From Acidobacteriaceae bacterium (GTDB taxonomy: Bacteria; Acidobacteriota; Terriglobia; Terriglobales; Acidobacteriaceae): a stretch of 64,000 bases of DNA. The position numbers and the translations under genes are program-made. The notes below the pieces were generated by a model that saw only the letters and a program-made list of their open reading frames with translations, did not search any database and was not told the DNA's origin. Shown here one piece after another: positions 38,301 to 45,638 of this stretch. Within the stretch, counting starts at the first letter, position 1, and each line of letters opens with the position of its first letter. Location: positions 1-64,000 of the forward strand of contig JASHNS010000031.1 in NCBI GenBank assembly GCA_030041515.1. Direction: 5' to 3'.

Positions 38301-38692
38301 GCTCGTGGCGCGAAGCCATGACCGTCCGCCACGGCTACGATTTCAATTTCCCGCTCACGGCGATGCAGGTCCAGCCGCACACCGGCGCGCTGCCCGCCGA
38401 GCACTCCTTCGTCTCGGTCGCGCCGTCAGACATCGTTCTGACCGCCATGAAAAAGGCCGAGGACACCCATTCGCTCGAATTCCACTTCTACGAGTGGGCC
38501 GGCAAATCCGGCGAGCTGGCGCTGCGCGTCCCGCCTGGCGCCACGGGCGCGGTCGAGACCAACCTGATGGAGACGCCGGAGGGTTCCGCGCTGCCGATGC
38601 AGAACAACGAGCTGCGCTTGCCCTTCAAACCCTATGAGATTCTCGCCGTGCGCGTGGATTACCCGCAGTCGCCGGCATCCACCAGCGAGTAA
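35396..38692 (+). CDS. secreted GH38 alpha-mannosidase
   Basis: A 1,098-residue exported retaining alpha-mannosidase. Signal peptide ALAFSLLVFLVGSVARAQ; GTG start at 35396 with GGAGGA seven bases upstream. Residues ~50-170 form a jelly-roll N-terminal region. The GH38 catalytic domain follows, with the zinc site TGNSHIDAAWLWPWTETV near residue 260, MWVEPDLNMPDGES, the nucleophile region RIGWNPDSFGYNWQLPQI, and DLYGVGDHGGGPTRAML. The C-terminal beta domains carry ENAALRLVIDPKTGCITSL. Zinc-dependent cleavage of alpha-mannosides from glycans in the periplasm or at the surface is expected. Its divergent partner is a TonB-dependent receptor. Confidence 0.93.
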   Translation: MFRQALAFSLLVFLVGSVARAQSAEDVAAAEKTLSAAQTEVITRLGALSDLPAGQWHYHVGTLAHGEDPALDDSSWPVAKPNSEYPSDSIWFRQWVTVPKTLEGYDLTGTRIWFQFNAWVNGPLPQIIYFNGRRVAMGDDLAPIVLFDQAKPGDRVLIAVKLLRTVDQKHFVDAPMQIDFAANRPSPEDLREEFLTAALLVPTLSKNIAADQATLSKGIDQVDLNALSAGNQSQFDASLRAAQSTLMALKPMMDTATLHLTGNSHIDAAWLWPWTETVNTVRDTFGTAIQLMEEYPTYTFTQSAAAYNSWLANDYPDLNAQIADRIKQGRWEVVGGMWVEPDLNMPDGESTVRSILIGKRWYQQHYGVDVRIGWNPDSFGYNWQLPQIYKRTGIDYFVTQKMAWNDTNKLPLKLFWWESPDGSKVLTYFPHDYANTNLNPVRLAADLAQARKFSPGMTEMMDLYGVGDHGGGPTRAMLDQGLHWMQPDKVVPKMQFGTAATYFSAIEKDIAPESRTWDYRTIAQGYVNPTPVPGKIAIPTWDDELYLEFHRGTYTTQALMKWNLRHGPEWTLDAEKAASLAWLDGSSYPATELTNAWKTITFNDFHDLAAGSGIGVIYKTAARQFRQVHRADELISSAALSTVAAHVDTQVASGVPVFVFNPLAWARTGTVKVDVQMPSATSVVSVLDPHGAVLPSEILSKDAATNTFHLLVKAHDVPSLGYEVLRVVPGARPFPSDLHVHGLTLENAALRLVIDPKTGCITSLYDKTSGFETLAPNTCGNELQAFHDVPKQYDAWNIQYDAYDHPPVRLTQADSVQLIDNNPMRAVVRVTRHWDKSKFVQDIVLETGSDQAVVVNNIDWHETHILLKDAFALSATSPFATFEIPFGSIQRPTTRNNSWEKARFEDAAQRWADLGDAQHGFSLINDSKYGYDAVGNQLRLTLLRSPTWPDPNADRGPQHFSFALYPHAGSWREAMTVRHGYDFNFPLTAMQVQPHTGALPAEHSFVSVAPSDIVLTAMKKAEDTHSLEFHFYEWAGKSGELALRVPPGATGAVETNLMETPEGSALPMQNNELRLPFKPYEILAVRVDYPQSPASTSE

Positions 38693-38945
38693 TATTGGCG
38701 ATCCGCCTTCTGTCGATCGCCCCAGCGCGTTGGCTTGCGTTGGGGTGGTCGCCGCCGCCCGTGGCTGGCAACAGGCTTCCAGGCGACCATCCTGAAGAAA
38801 AGGCCCGGCTGGGAGCCCAGTACGTCTCCACGCGCCGGAGGCGCAACGCAGAATCAGTCCAGCACTTCAGTCCTGGGTACCGCCGCTCCAGTCGGACGAG
38901 TCCCGGAGGGACGACGCGAGCCATATCACCGCTACCCGGCCTTTA
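38693..38945. repeat. intergenic segment with dispersed-repeat fragments
   Basis: No gene seen. The segment holds GCGCCGGAGGCGC-like palindromic sequence near 38830 and a GTCCTGGGTACC ... CGAGTCCCGGAGGGACG ... CCGCTACCCGG stretch (38870-38940), which resembles a dispersed palindromic element type common in Acidobacteria intergenic DNA. It runs directly into array C. Confidence 0.55.
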
Positions 38946-38996
38946 GCGAACCGATCCTTAGCTGACCGGCTCTTCGCTGGCCGGACTTCAGCTGGT
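38946..38996 (+). repeat. 15-bp tandem repeat, array C
   Basis: Three full units and a partial one: GCGAACCGATCCTTA, GCTGACCGGCTCTTC, GCTGGCCGGACTTCA, GCTGGT. The GCT frame reads ANRSL-ADRLF-AGRTS-AG. It ends directly at the TAA stop codon (38997-38999, minus strand) of the outer-membrane protein gene, just as array B2 touches the ispF stop. Confidence 0.85.
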
Positions 38997-39509
38997 TTAG
39001 GGCAGCCTTACCACCAGCCCGGTACTGATCTGCGTGGGTTGAAAGCCAATCCCAAGATTCTCCACGCGCTGCCACGAGTAATCGACCACGCGCCAGTCGA
39101 TGTGCGGGAGAATCGTCAGATCCAACCCCGCGACCAGCGCGTAACTGAACTTCGTCCCCGCTGTGCGCGCCGATCCCTGAGCGATGACCACGCGCGATAC
39201 GCCCCCGAGCGCCTCCGCATACGGCATCAGCGGCACCACGTGGGGATGGATTTGCACTCGCGGCTCGATGAGGTAGCTGTCGTCCTGCGCGTCGCCTCTA
39301 CCCATCCAGTCGCCGCGCAAATCGAAACCGGCCTTCACGAACGGCACCCCCAGAGCGTTCCAGTAGAGCCCAGCCATCGGTCCATACTGCCAGTTCACAT
39401 TGGGTTGATGAAAATCGGACGCCCCAAATCCGGCGTACAAACCAACCTGTGCCTGCGCGACTACGCAGGACACCGCCATCAAAACCGCGACTCCCAGCAC
39501 TCGTTTCAT
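38997..39509 (-). CDS. small outer-membrane beta-barrel protein
   Basis: A 170-residue exported protein. From ATG 39509, with GGAGG upstream, it starts with a signal peptide (VLGVAVLMAVSCVVAQA). The mature part alternates polar and hydrophobic residues in short strands (GLYAGFGASDF, YGPMAGLYWNAL, FVKAGFDLRGDWMG, SYALVAGLDLTI) and ends with an amphipathic strand, ISTGLVVRLP, typical of eight-stranded OmpA-like or OMP_b-brl barrels. The function is unknown. A longer frame to 39620 is less likely. The stop codon abuts the repeat array. Confidence 0.75.
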   Translation of the reverse strand: MKRVLGVAVLMAVSCVVAQAQVGLYAGFGASDFHQPNVNWQYGPMAGLYWNALGVPFVKAGFDLRGDWMGRGDAQDDSYLIEPRVQIHPHVVPLMPYAEALGGVSRVVIAQGSARTAGTKFSYALVAGLDLTILPHIDWRVVDYSWQRVENLGIGFQPTQISTGLVVRLP

Positions 39510-39620
39510 GCGATCGGCCTCCGGAATTTGTTGCGATGACTGCGGAGGATTGGATGCGGGGCGATTCAGGAGGGGTAGCAGAATGGTTACGAAAGAGGGC
39601 AGAACTCGTTGATCGCACAA

Positions 39621-39649
39621 ACAAAACGCCCCGGCTCGTCACCGGGGCG
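39621..39649 (-). terminator. terminator after korB
   Basis: CGCCCCGG and CCGGGGCG pair around a 7-base loop (39627-39649). On the minus strand the stem is followed by TTTTGTTTG. It lies 35 bases downstream of the korB stop. Confidence 0.85.
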
Positions 39650-39683
39650 CTGTCTGTGCCGATCAGTGATTCCTGAACGCTGT

Positions 39684-40724
39684 CTACAGGTGTTTGGACA
39701 TCACCTCGTCCAGCACCTTTTTCGGCGGACGCGTCCGGCTCTGCGGCAGCAGGGCCAGAGGCTCATCGACCAGATTCAGCAGATCGGTAAACGCGGGCTT
39801 CTGCGTGTCAATGTAAAACACGCCGGTCAGGATCTCGTTGTTCTCGTGCGCTTCCATCAGCGTCCGCACGGCCACGGCGCGATCCGTCGGATCGTAATTC
39901 TCCGGCAGCTTTTTCAGCCGCAGGTGCGACCCGTCGTGCATCTCGACGTCGAAGCTCGATCCCTCTTCGTACTCCACGTCGATCTCTTCGAAGCTGGGCA
40001 CGAACCCCACTTCCCCAACCGGTTCCTCGTGGTCCTGCATGTATTTGTAGCTGCGCGTCGAACCTTCATGATCGTTGAAGGTTACGCAGGGCGAGATCAC
40101 GTCGAGCATCACGGTGCCCTTATGCGCCATGGCCGCCTTCAGCATCGTCAGCAGCTGCTTCTTGTCGCCGGAGAACGACCGCCCCACAAACGTCGCGCCC
40201 AGCTGGATCGCCAGCGAGCATGTATCGATCGCCGGCAGATCGTTCACCACGCCCGTCTTCAGCTTCGATCCGATATCCGCCGTCGCCGAGAACTGCCCCT
40301 TCGTCAGCCCGTACACGCCGTTGTCTTCAATGATGTAAATCAGGTTCAGATTGCGCCGCATCAGGTGCACGAACTGCCCGATCCCGATCGACGCCGTATC
40401 GCCGTCGCCGGAAACGCCCAGCCCCATCATCGTCCTGTTTGCCAGCAGCGCGCCCGTGGCCACCGACGGCATGCGCCCGTGCACGCTGTTGAAGCTGTGC
40501 GCCCGCGACAGAAAATACGCCGGGCTCTTCGACGAGCAGCCGATCCCGGACAGCTTCATTACCCGCTCCGGCTGCACGCCCATCTCGTACAGCGCATCGA
40601 TAATGCGCTCCGAGATCGCGTTGTGCCCGCAGCCCGCGCACAGCGTGGTTTTGCCGCCGCGGTACTCGAGGACCGGCAGCCCGATCCGATTCACTTTAGG
40701 TCCTGGCGTAGCGGTCGCTGCCAT
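39684..40724 (-). CDS. korB: 2-oxoacid:ferredoxin oxidoreductase subunit beta
   Basis: The thiamine-diphosphate-binding beta subunit of a 2-oxoglutarate (or related 2-oxoacid) ferredoxin oxidoreductase, 346 residues. The iron-sulfur/TPP start LCAGCGHNAISERIIDALYE, the TPP-Mg motif GVSGDGDTASIGIGQFVHLM and EDNGVYGLTKGQFSAT are clear, as is VMLDVISPCVTFNDHEGS. Its ATG shares one base with the korA stop (TAATG), and a GGAGG lies within the end of korA, so translation is coupled. In aerobic Acidobacteria, KorAB can replace the 2-oxoglutarate dehydrogenase complex in the TCA cycle; the exact substrate is inferred. Confidence 0.92.
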   Translation of the reverse strand: MAATATPGPKVNRIGLPVLEYRGGKTTLCAGCGHNAISERIIDALYEMGVQPERVMKLSGIGCSSKSPAYFLSRAHSFNSVHGRMPSVATGALLANRTMMGLGVSGDGDTASIGIGQFVHLMRRNLNLIYIIEDNGVYGLTKGQFSATADIGSKLKTGVVNDLPAIDTCSLAIQLGATFVGRSFSGDKKQLLTMLKAAMAHKGTVMLDVISPCVTFNDHEGSTRSYKYMQDHEEPVGEVGFVPSFEEIDVEYEEGSSFDVEMHDGSHLRLKKLPENYDPTDRAVAVRTLMEAHENNEILTGVFYIDTQKPAFTDLLNLVDEPLALLPQSRTRPPKKVLDEVMSKHL

Positions 40725-42589
40725 TAGATCCCCTCCTGCAATACGATTTCGTCTGTGACGGAGCGCGCATCGATCGGTAACCCGTTGAAGTGCCGCACGC
40801 TGCGCAGCTTCGTCGTCTCCGCCGGCGGCAGATCCAGCTTCAGCAGGCTCAGCATCTGTGCGTCGCGATTCTGCTCGACGATGTAGACCCGCTCGTGCGA
40901 CTCCACAAATTCGCGAATCTCCTTCGCAAAGGGATACGCCCGGATGCGCAGGTAATCCGCCTCCACGCCGTATTCCTTCTTGAGCTGATCGCGGCTCTCC
41001 ATCACGGCGAAATCCGACGTGCCGTAGGCGATGATGCCCACCTTCGACTTGCCCGTCTGCACCACAACCGGCGCCGGAACCAGCTTCCGCGCCGTCTCGA
41101 ATTTCCGCGCGAGCCGCTCCATCAGGTTCTGGTAATCTTCCGGCCGCTCGCTGTACTGCGCCCGCTCATTGTGCCCGCTGCCCCGTGTAAAGTAGGCCGC
41201 CTTCGGATGGTCGGTCCCCGGCAAGGTGCGGTACGGAATCCCGTCGCCGTCCACGTCCTTATACCGGCCCCACTCGGCCGTCTTCGCCAGTTCTTCGGCG
41301 GTCAAAACCTTGCCGCGGTTCAGCGGCTTCTCCGGATACTCGAACGGCTCCGACATCCAGTTGTTCATGCCCAGATCCAGATCGCTCAGCACAAAGACCG
41401 GTGTCTGCAGCTGCTCCGCCAGATCGAACGCCGCGCCTCCAAACTCAAAGCATTCCTTTACATTCGCCGGCAGCAGCACCGGATGCTTTGTATCGCCATG
41501 CGACAGGAAAGCGACCGACAGCAGATCGGCCTGCGAAGTCCGCGTCGGCAGGCCCGTTGACGGCCCCACGCGCTGAATGTCGAAGATCACGCCCGGCAAC
41601 TCGGCGAAATAGCCGAGTCCCGCAAACTCCGCCATCAGCGAAATGCCCGGTCCCGACGTCGCCGTCATCGATCGCGCTCCGGCCCAGCCAGCGCCCAGCA
41701 CCATCCCGATCGCTGCCAGCTCGTCCTCGGCCTGCACCACCGCGAAATTCGCCTTGCCGTCCTCTTCGATCCGGTACCTCTTCAGCAGATCGATCAGCTG
41801 CTCCACCACGGACGACGACGGCGTAATCGGATACCACGTCACCACCGTCACGCCGGCGAACATCGCGCCCAGCGCGCACGCCGCATTGCCGTCGATGATG
41901 ATCTTCCCCGCGGTCGCATTCATCCGCTCCACCTGGAACGGATCCTGCTTCGGCAGCGACTGCGCAGCGTAATCGTAGCCCGCCTGCACGGCGGCAAAGT
42001 TCAGGTCCGCGGCCTTCTGCTTCTTCGCAAACTGCTTGCGGACGGAATCCTCAACGGCCTTCATGTCCAGCTGCAGCAGCTTCGCGGCCACGCCCACGTA
42101 CACCATGTTCTTCACCAGCTTGCGCAGCTTGGCCTCCGCGCAAACCGCCGCCGTGATCTTGTCGAAGGGCACCGGATAGCACACCACATCGTCGCGGTAC
42201 TGCTTCAGGTTCAGGTTCTCTTCGTAGATCGCCGCCGATCCCGGCCGCAACGACAGAATGTCTTCCCGCGCCGTCTCGGCGTTCATCGCGATCAGCACGT
42301 CGATCTCTTTCTTCCGCGCAACGTACCCGAATTTGCTGGCCCGGATCGTGTACCAGGTCGGCAGTCCCGCGATATTCGACGGGAAAAGGTTCTTCCCGCT
42401 CACCGGCACGCCCATCGCGAAGATGCTGCGCAGCAGCACGCTGTTCGCCGACTGCGAACCGGACCCGTTGACGGTGGCTACCTGGATACTGAAGTCGTTA
42501 ATGACTGGCTTGGAAGGAACTGCGGAGGAGGCAGCAGGCTCGCCGTGCGTCGCCGGAGCAGACGGGGCGCCGGCATTGGTGGTCGCCAT
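40724..42589 (-). CDS. korA: 2-oxoacid:ferredoxin oxidoreductase, fused gamma-alpha subunit
   Basis: A 621-residue subunit. After a 30-residue Ala/Pro-rich start, the gamma-like domain (residues ~35-210: TVNGSGSQSANSVLLRSIFA, GLPTWYTIRASKFGYVARKK) is fused to the alpha domain (pyrimidine-binding and transketolase C-like; GNAACALGAMFAGVTVVTWY, ITPSSSVVEQL, TATSGPGISLMAEFAGLGYF, PVFVLSDLDLGMNNWMSEPF). It acts with KorB. The two genes form a compact operon that ends at a strong terminator. It is divergent from the UPF0303 gene. Confidence 0.92.
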   Translation of the reverse strand: MATTNAGAPSAPATHGEPAASSAVPSKPVINDFSIQVATVNGSGSQSANSVLLRSIFAMGVPVSGKNLFPSNIAGLPTWYTIRASKFGYVARKKEIDVLIAMNAETAREDILSLRPGSAAIYEENLNLKQYRDDVVCYPVPFDKITAAVCAEAKLRKLVKNMVYVGVAAKLLQLDMKAVEDSVRKQFAKKQKAADLNFAAVQAGYDYAAQSLPKQDPFQVERMNATAGKIIIDGNAACALGAMFAGVTVVTWYPITPSSSVVEQLIDLLKRYRIEEDGKANFAVVQAEDELAAIGMVLGAGWAGARSMTATSGPGISLMAEFAGLGYFAELPGVIFDIQRVGPSTGLPTRTSQADLLSVAFLSHGDTKHPVLLPANVKECFEFGGAAFDLAEQLQTPVFVLSDLDLGMNNWMSEPFEYPEKPLNRGKVLTAEELAKTAEWGRYKDVDGDGIPYRTLPGTDHPKAAYFTRGSGHNERAQYSERPEDYQNLMERLARKFETARKLVPAPVVVQTGKSKVGIIAYGTSDFAVMESRDQLKKEYGVEADYLRIRAYPFAKEIREFVESHERVYIVEQNRDAQMLSLLKLDLPPAETTKLRSVRHFNGLPIDARSVTDEIVLQEGI

Positions 42590-42760
42590 GTGGCGGGATT
42601 CCCTTCAGATCGATATCAGAAGGAGCTTTTGGGGCTCTTTCTGACTATCTATTATACCGGCGCGATCGGGCCCGGTACTCAACCCGGCAACACCGCCTGA
42701 TCTTTCGCAAACCAAAGTCATCGCTCCCGCGGCGAAGCGCTCTCTGCTACATTGGTCGCG

Positions 42761-43264
42761 ATGTCCATCGCCGACGACCTCGCCCGCATCGCGCTCCAGG
42801 AACAGAAGTTGCACTTCTCCGCGTTTGACGAGGAGACGGCATGGCATCTGGGATCGCGCCTGCGCTCGCTTGCCCTTGAACGCGGCCTCTCCCTCGTCAT
42901 CGACATCCGCCGCCCCGCGCAGCAGCTTTTCTACACTGCCCTGCGCGGCACCACGCCGGACAATCCTGAGTGGGTGCGCCGCAAGAGCAACGTCGTCTTC
43001 CGCTTCCAGCGCAGTTCCTACGCCGTTGGCCTCGAAATGGAGCAGAAGCAGTCCACGCTGCAGGAGCGCTACGGTCTCCCGCTGGCCGACTACGCCAGCC
43101 ACGGCGGCAGCTTCCCCATCCGCGTGCGCGGCGCTGGATTCGTCGGCGCGGTCACCGTCTCGGGGCTGCCGCAGCGCGACGACCACAACCTGGTGGTCGA
43201 GGCCCTCTGCGCCGAACTCAGCGCCGACTACGCTGGTCTCAAGTTGGATCAGCAAGAGGAATAG
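42761..43264 (+). CDS. UPF0303 / heme-degrading-domain family protein
   Basis: A 167-residue cytoplasmic protein of the UPF0303 family, related to the GlcG/HbpS fold. Recognisable segments: EETAWHLGSRLRSLALERG, LSLVIDIRRPAQQLFYTAL, GTTPDNPEWVRRKSNVVFRF, LADYASHGGSFPIRV and GFVGAVTVSGLPQRDDHNLV. The function is not established; fungal and bacterial homologues have been linked to heme or small-molecule binding. ATG 42761 is preferred over the in-frame TTG at 42752. It is divergent from korA and convergent with the pirin gene. Confidence 0.87.
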   Translation: MSIADDLARIALQEQKLHFSAFDEETAWHLGSRLRSLALERGLSLVIDIRRPAQQLFYTALRGTTPDNPEWVRRKSNVVFRFQRSSYAVGLEMEQKQSTLQERYGLPLADYASHGGSFPIRVRGAGFVGAVTVSGLPQRDDHNLVVEALCAELSADYAGLKLDQQEE

Positions 43265-43280
43265 AGCCCCCACAACCTGG

Positions 43281-43319
43281 CCTGAGCGAAGTAGAAGGCT
43301 CTGCCTGAAGCTGGCAGAG
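43281..43319. repeat. dispersed CCTGAGCGAAG repeat and hairpin
   Basis: CCTGAGCGAAGTAGAAGG (43281-43298) is a version of a very widespread intergenic repeat of the CCTGAGCGAAGTCGAAGG type. It runs into a hairpin, CTCTGCC/GGCAGAG with a 7-base loop, between the convergent UPF0303 and pirin genes. There is no T tract. Confidence 0.6.
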
Positions 43320-43336
43320 ATGGGGAGGCGCAACTC

Positions 43337-44242
43337 TCACCGCTTCTTGATAAAGCCGCCCGTATGCAGTTCCGCCCAGGCCTGGCGCAGCTCTTCCGGC
43401 GTGTTCATCACGATTGGGCCCTGCCACGCCACCGGCTCCTCCAGAGGCTGCCCGCTCACCAGCAGGAAGCGGATGCCTTCCGGACCCGCCTGCACCTGGA
43501 TCTCGTCGCCGCGATCGAAGAGCACCAGCGAGTGGTTCCGCGCGTCGTACACCGGCTGCGCGTTCGGGTCCGCGCCGCTCTCGGTCAGCACGGCCTGCGG
43601 CTGGCTCGCGTCGCGAAACGTCCCCGCTCCGGCAAAGACGTAGGCAAAGGCGTTCCGCGTGGTCTCGACCTTCAGGCGCCGGCGCTGGTTGGGCGGGACC
43701 GAGATATCGAGATACTGCGGCTCCGCAGCGACGCCGTCCACTGGCCCGCGCTTGCCCCAGAACTCGCCGCAGATGATCCGCGCCGTGGTGCCATCATCGT
43801 CCGTGACCTCGGGGATGGCGCTCGACGGGATGTCCTGGTAGCGGGGGTCGGTCATCTTCAGCCGCGAGGGCAGGTTCGCCCAGAGCTGAAAGCCGTGCAT
43901 GCGCCCGCGCTCGTCGCCCTTCGGCATCTCCTGGTGCAGGATGCCGCTGCCGGCCGTCATCCACTGCACGTCCCCGGCGGTCATCTTGCCCTTGTTGCCC
44001 AGGCTGTCGCCGTGCTCGACCGAGCCGGCCAGGACGTAGGTGATGGTCTCGATGCCCCGGTGCGGATGCCACGGGAAACCGGCCAGGTAGTCCTCCGGGC
44101 GCTCGTTGCGGAAGTCGTCGAGCAGCAGGAAGGGGTCGAACTCTTTGGTCTTGCCGAAGCCGAAGGCGCGCTCCAGGCGCACGCCGGCGCCTTCGAGGGT
44201 GGGCTTGGTGGACAGGATCTCTTTAACGGGTCGCAGGGACAT
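43337..44242 (-). CDS. pirin-family bicupin protein
   Basis: A 301-residue iron-binding bicupin. The N-terminal cupin carries the metal site: HPHRGIETITYVLAGSVEHG (two His), then GDVQWMTAGSGILHQEMP (His, Glu). The second cupin is metal-free as usual and ends LVSGQPLEEPVAWQGPIVMN followed by ELRQAWAELHTGGF. Bacterial pirins are proposed quercetinases or redox-sensitive modulators; this one resembles the YhhW/YhaK group by motif. ATG 44242 is preceded by GGAGG; an upstream start at 44281 is less likely. Confidence 0.93.
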   Translation of the reverse strand: MSLRPVKEILSTKPTLEGAGVRLERAFGFGKTKEFDPFLLLDDFRNERPEDYLAGFPWHPHRGIETITYVLAGSVEHGDSLGNKGKMTAGDVQWMTAGSGILHQEMPKGDERGRMHGFQLWANLPSRLKMTDPRYQDIPSSAIPEVTDDDGTTARIICGEFWGKRGPVDGVAAEPQYLDISVPPNQRRRLKVETTRNAFAYVFAGAGTFRDASQPQAVLTESGADPNAQPVYDARNHSLVLFDRGDEIQVQAGPEGIRFLLVSGQPLEEPVAWQGPIVMNTPEELRQAWAELHTGGFIKKR

Positions 44243-44601
44243 GGGTGCCTCCGTCCGGCCCTGGGGAAGGCCAGGATTCACAGCCGGGTTAGCCGGGGAA
44301 TCAAAGCATCAGATGTGCCAGGGAGAAGAAGGATTCAGGGCCTGAGGTCATATCGTAACTAAGTGGTATAAGACATTGATTTTATGGTCTTCCAATGGCA
44401 GTTTCATGGAGTACCGAGAAAGGAATGTTCCGTAATCAACCGGTTAATAGACCAGGACTTGGCTCTTCGGCAAGCGGAGGCGCTGCCACGCCACGAACCT
44501 GCCGACGACTCGCCCCTGCGCCGGAGGCGTGATTCCGGGCCCAGGAGCCGAAAAAGGGCGGCGGCCGGTGGCCGCCACCCCAGATCGCGATTACGCCAAG
44601 C
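44243..44601. other. intergenic segment, no gene seen
   Basis: About 360 bases between the pirin gene start and the end of the Q/N-rich gene. It contains an A+T-richer stretch (44350-44455) that may carry the pirin promoter and a GCGCCGGAGGCG-like fragment near 44519, also seen at about 38.8 kb. No open frame with coding character was found. Confidence 0.5.
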
Positions 44602-44847
44602 TCAGCGGGTCCCGCTCTTTTCGGACTCGCGGTTCCGCTCGTTGCTTTGCACGTCCTTCTTCGGCGGCTGATTCGACTGCTGGCTTTGCTGGTGGGTCGG
44701 CTGCTGGTTCTGCTGGTGGGTCGGCTGCTGGTTACGGCCCTGCTCACCCTGGTTGCGGTTCTGTTCCGACGATCCCCGGTTGGACTCGCTGGAGTGCGAG
44801 GAAGAACCAGACTGTTGATTATGAACATCTTCTCTATCGTTCGCCAT
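44602..44847 (-). CDS. small Q/N/S-rich low-complexity protein
   Basis: An 81-residue, very hydrophilic protein with no hydrophobic core and no cysteine, made largely of Gln, Asn, Ser, Glu and Arg. It includes a duplicated QQPTHQQ unit (two copies eight residues apart) and starts MANDREDVHNQQSGSSS. AAGGAG eight bases upstream of ATG 44847 supports translation. It is predicted to be fully disordered. Similar short hydrophilic proteins occur near stress genes in soil bacteria, but I do not recognise a named family. It is divergent from the UBP zinc-finger gene. Confidence 0.65.
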   Translation of the reverse strand: MANDREDVHNQQSGSSSHSSESNRGSSEQNRNQGEQGRNQQPTHQQNQQPTHQQSQQSNQPPKKDVQSNERNRESEKSGTR

Positions 44848-45057
44848 CGTTTCAGTCTCCTTATCCTCTATAGGATGCGAGAGGCGAACCGCGCAGGTGC
44901 TCCGGCGGTGACAGATGATGTGTCTGATGTGTCGACTTGCCGCCGCGTGTTCCTGAATGCCATTACCCGTCCAGGGCATTCATTCCTGCCCGGGCCAGAC
45001 GCAGCGTACCGGGAAGATTGAGTTCTGTCAGAATGGAGCCAGTCCGAGGAGGCATCG

Positions 45058-45330
45058 ATGCCGACCTGCACCCATCTGAAAGACGCCAAAATCACCACCA
45101 CCAAAACCCACGTCTGCCCAGAGTGCGTGGAGATGGGCGACCGCTGGGTCCATCTGCGCCTCTGCATGGAGTGCGGGCACGTCGGCTGCTGCGACTCATC
45201 GAAGAACAAGCACGCGACGAAACACTTCCATAAAACGAAGCACCCTGTGATGCGCTCCATTGAGCCGGGCGAGAGCTGGATGTGGTGCTATGTGGATGAG
45301 GCCATGGTGGGCGAAGCCGGGCGGGGCTGA
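45058..45330 (+). CDS. UBP-type zinc-finger protein
   Basis: A 90-residue protein that is almost entirely one ZnF-UBP domain, the module which in eukaryotes binds the free C-terminus of ubiquitin. Zinc ligands are spread as CTHL (Cys, His), VCPECVEMGDRWVHLRLCME, CGHVGCCDSSKNKHATKHFH and KHPVM. AGGAGG precedes the ATG. Stand-alone bacterial versions are common in Actinobacteria and Acidobacteria and have no known ubiquitin partner; the role is unknown. Confidence 0.88.
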   Translation: MPTCTHLKDAKITTTKTHVCPECVEMGDRWVHLRLCMECGHVGCCDSSKNKHATKHFHKTKHPVMRSIEPGESWMWCYVDEAMVGEAGRG

Positions 45331-45365
45331 AATGTACAGGGGAAAGCGAGCAGGTTATCCGCAAA

Positions 45366-45433
45366 AGTTACTCGCGGGTCCCGCATTTCGATCGCCTGCC
45401 TGAAATCGCCCTCTTAGTTACTCGCGAGTTACT
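45366..45433. promoter_or_regulatory. AGTTACTCGCG direct repeats (possible operator)
   Basis: AGTTACTCGCG occurs at 45366-45376 and again, exactly 50 bp later, at 45416-45426, where it is followed immediately by another AGTTACT. They lie in the 308-bp spacer upstream of the secreted protein at 45639. The spacing of about five helical turns suggests a protein-binding region, but no regulator can be assigned. Confidence 0.4.
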
Positions 45434-45638
45434 ATCATTTCCCAATCCGTTCCTGATCAGAGTAAGCCAGCGGAAAGTGGTTGCCCCCTCGCACGGTAAA
45501 TTTCGTAAGCCGCGGCCGAGCCGGCTGATTCCGCCTGGTTTTTGCGACGGCAAATCGTGTGTCGTTCGCATCTACCCCGCCAGATAGTCCTCGGCATTGC
45601 CACCGGGCAATGACAAAAAAACAACGGAGGGTAGGAGC

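Noticed and set aside
39568-39650. tRNA-like sequence (GGGGTAGCAGAATGGTTA resembles a D-arm)
   Set aside because: No pairing acceptor stem or T-arm (no GTTCGA-type loop) could be found; the 3' part is the korB terminator. At best a remnant.
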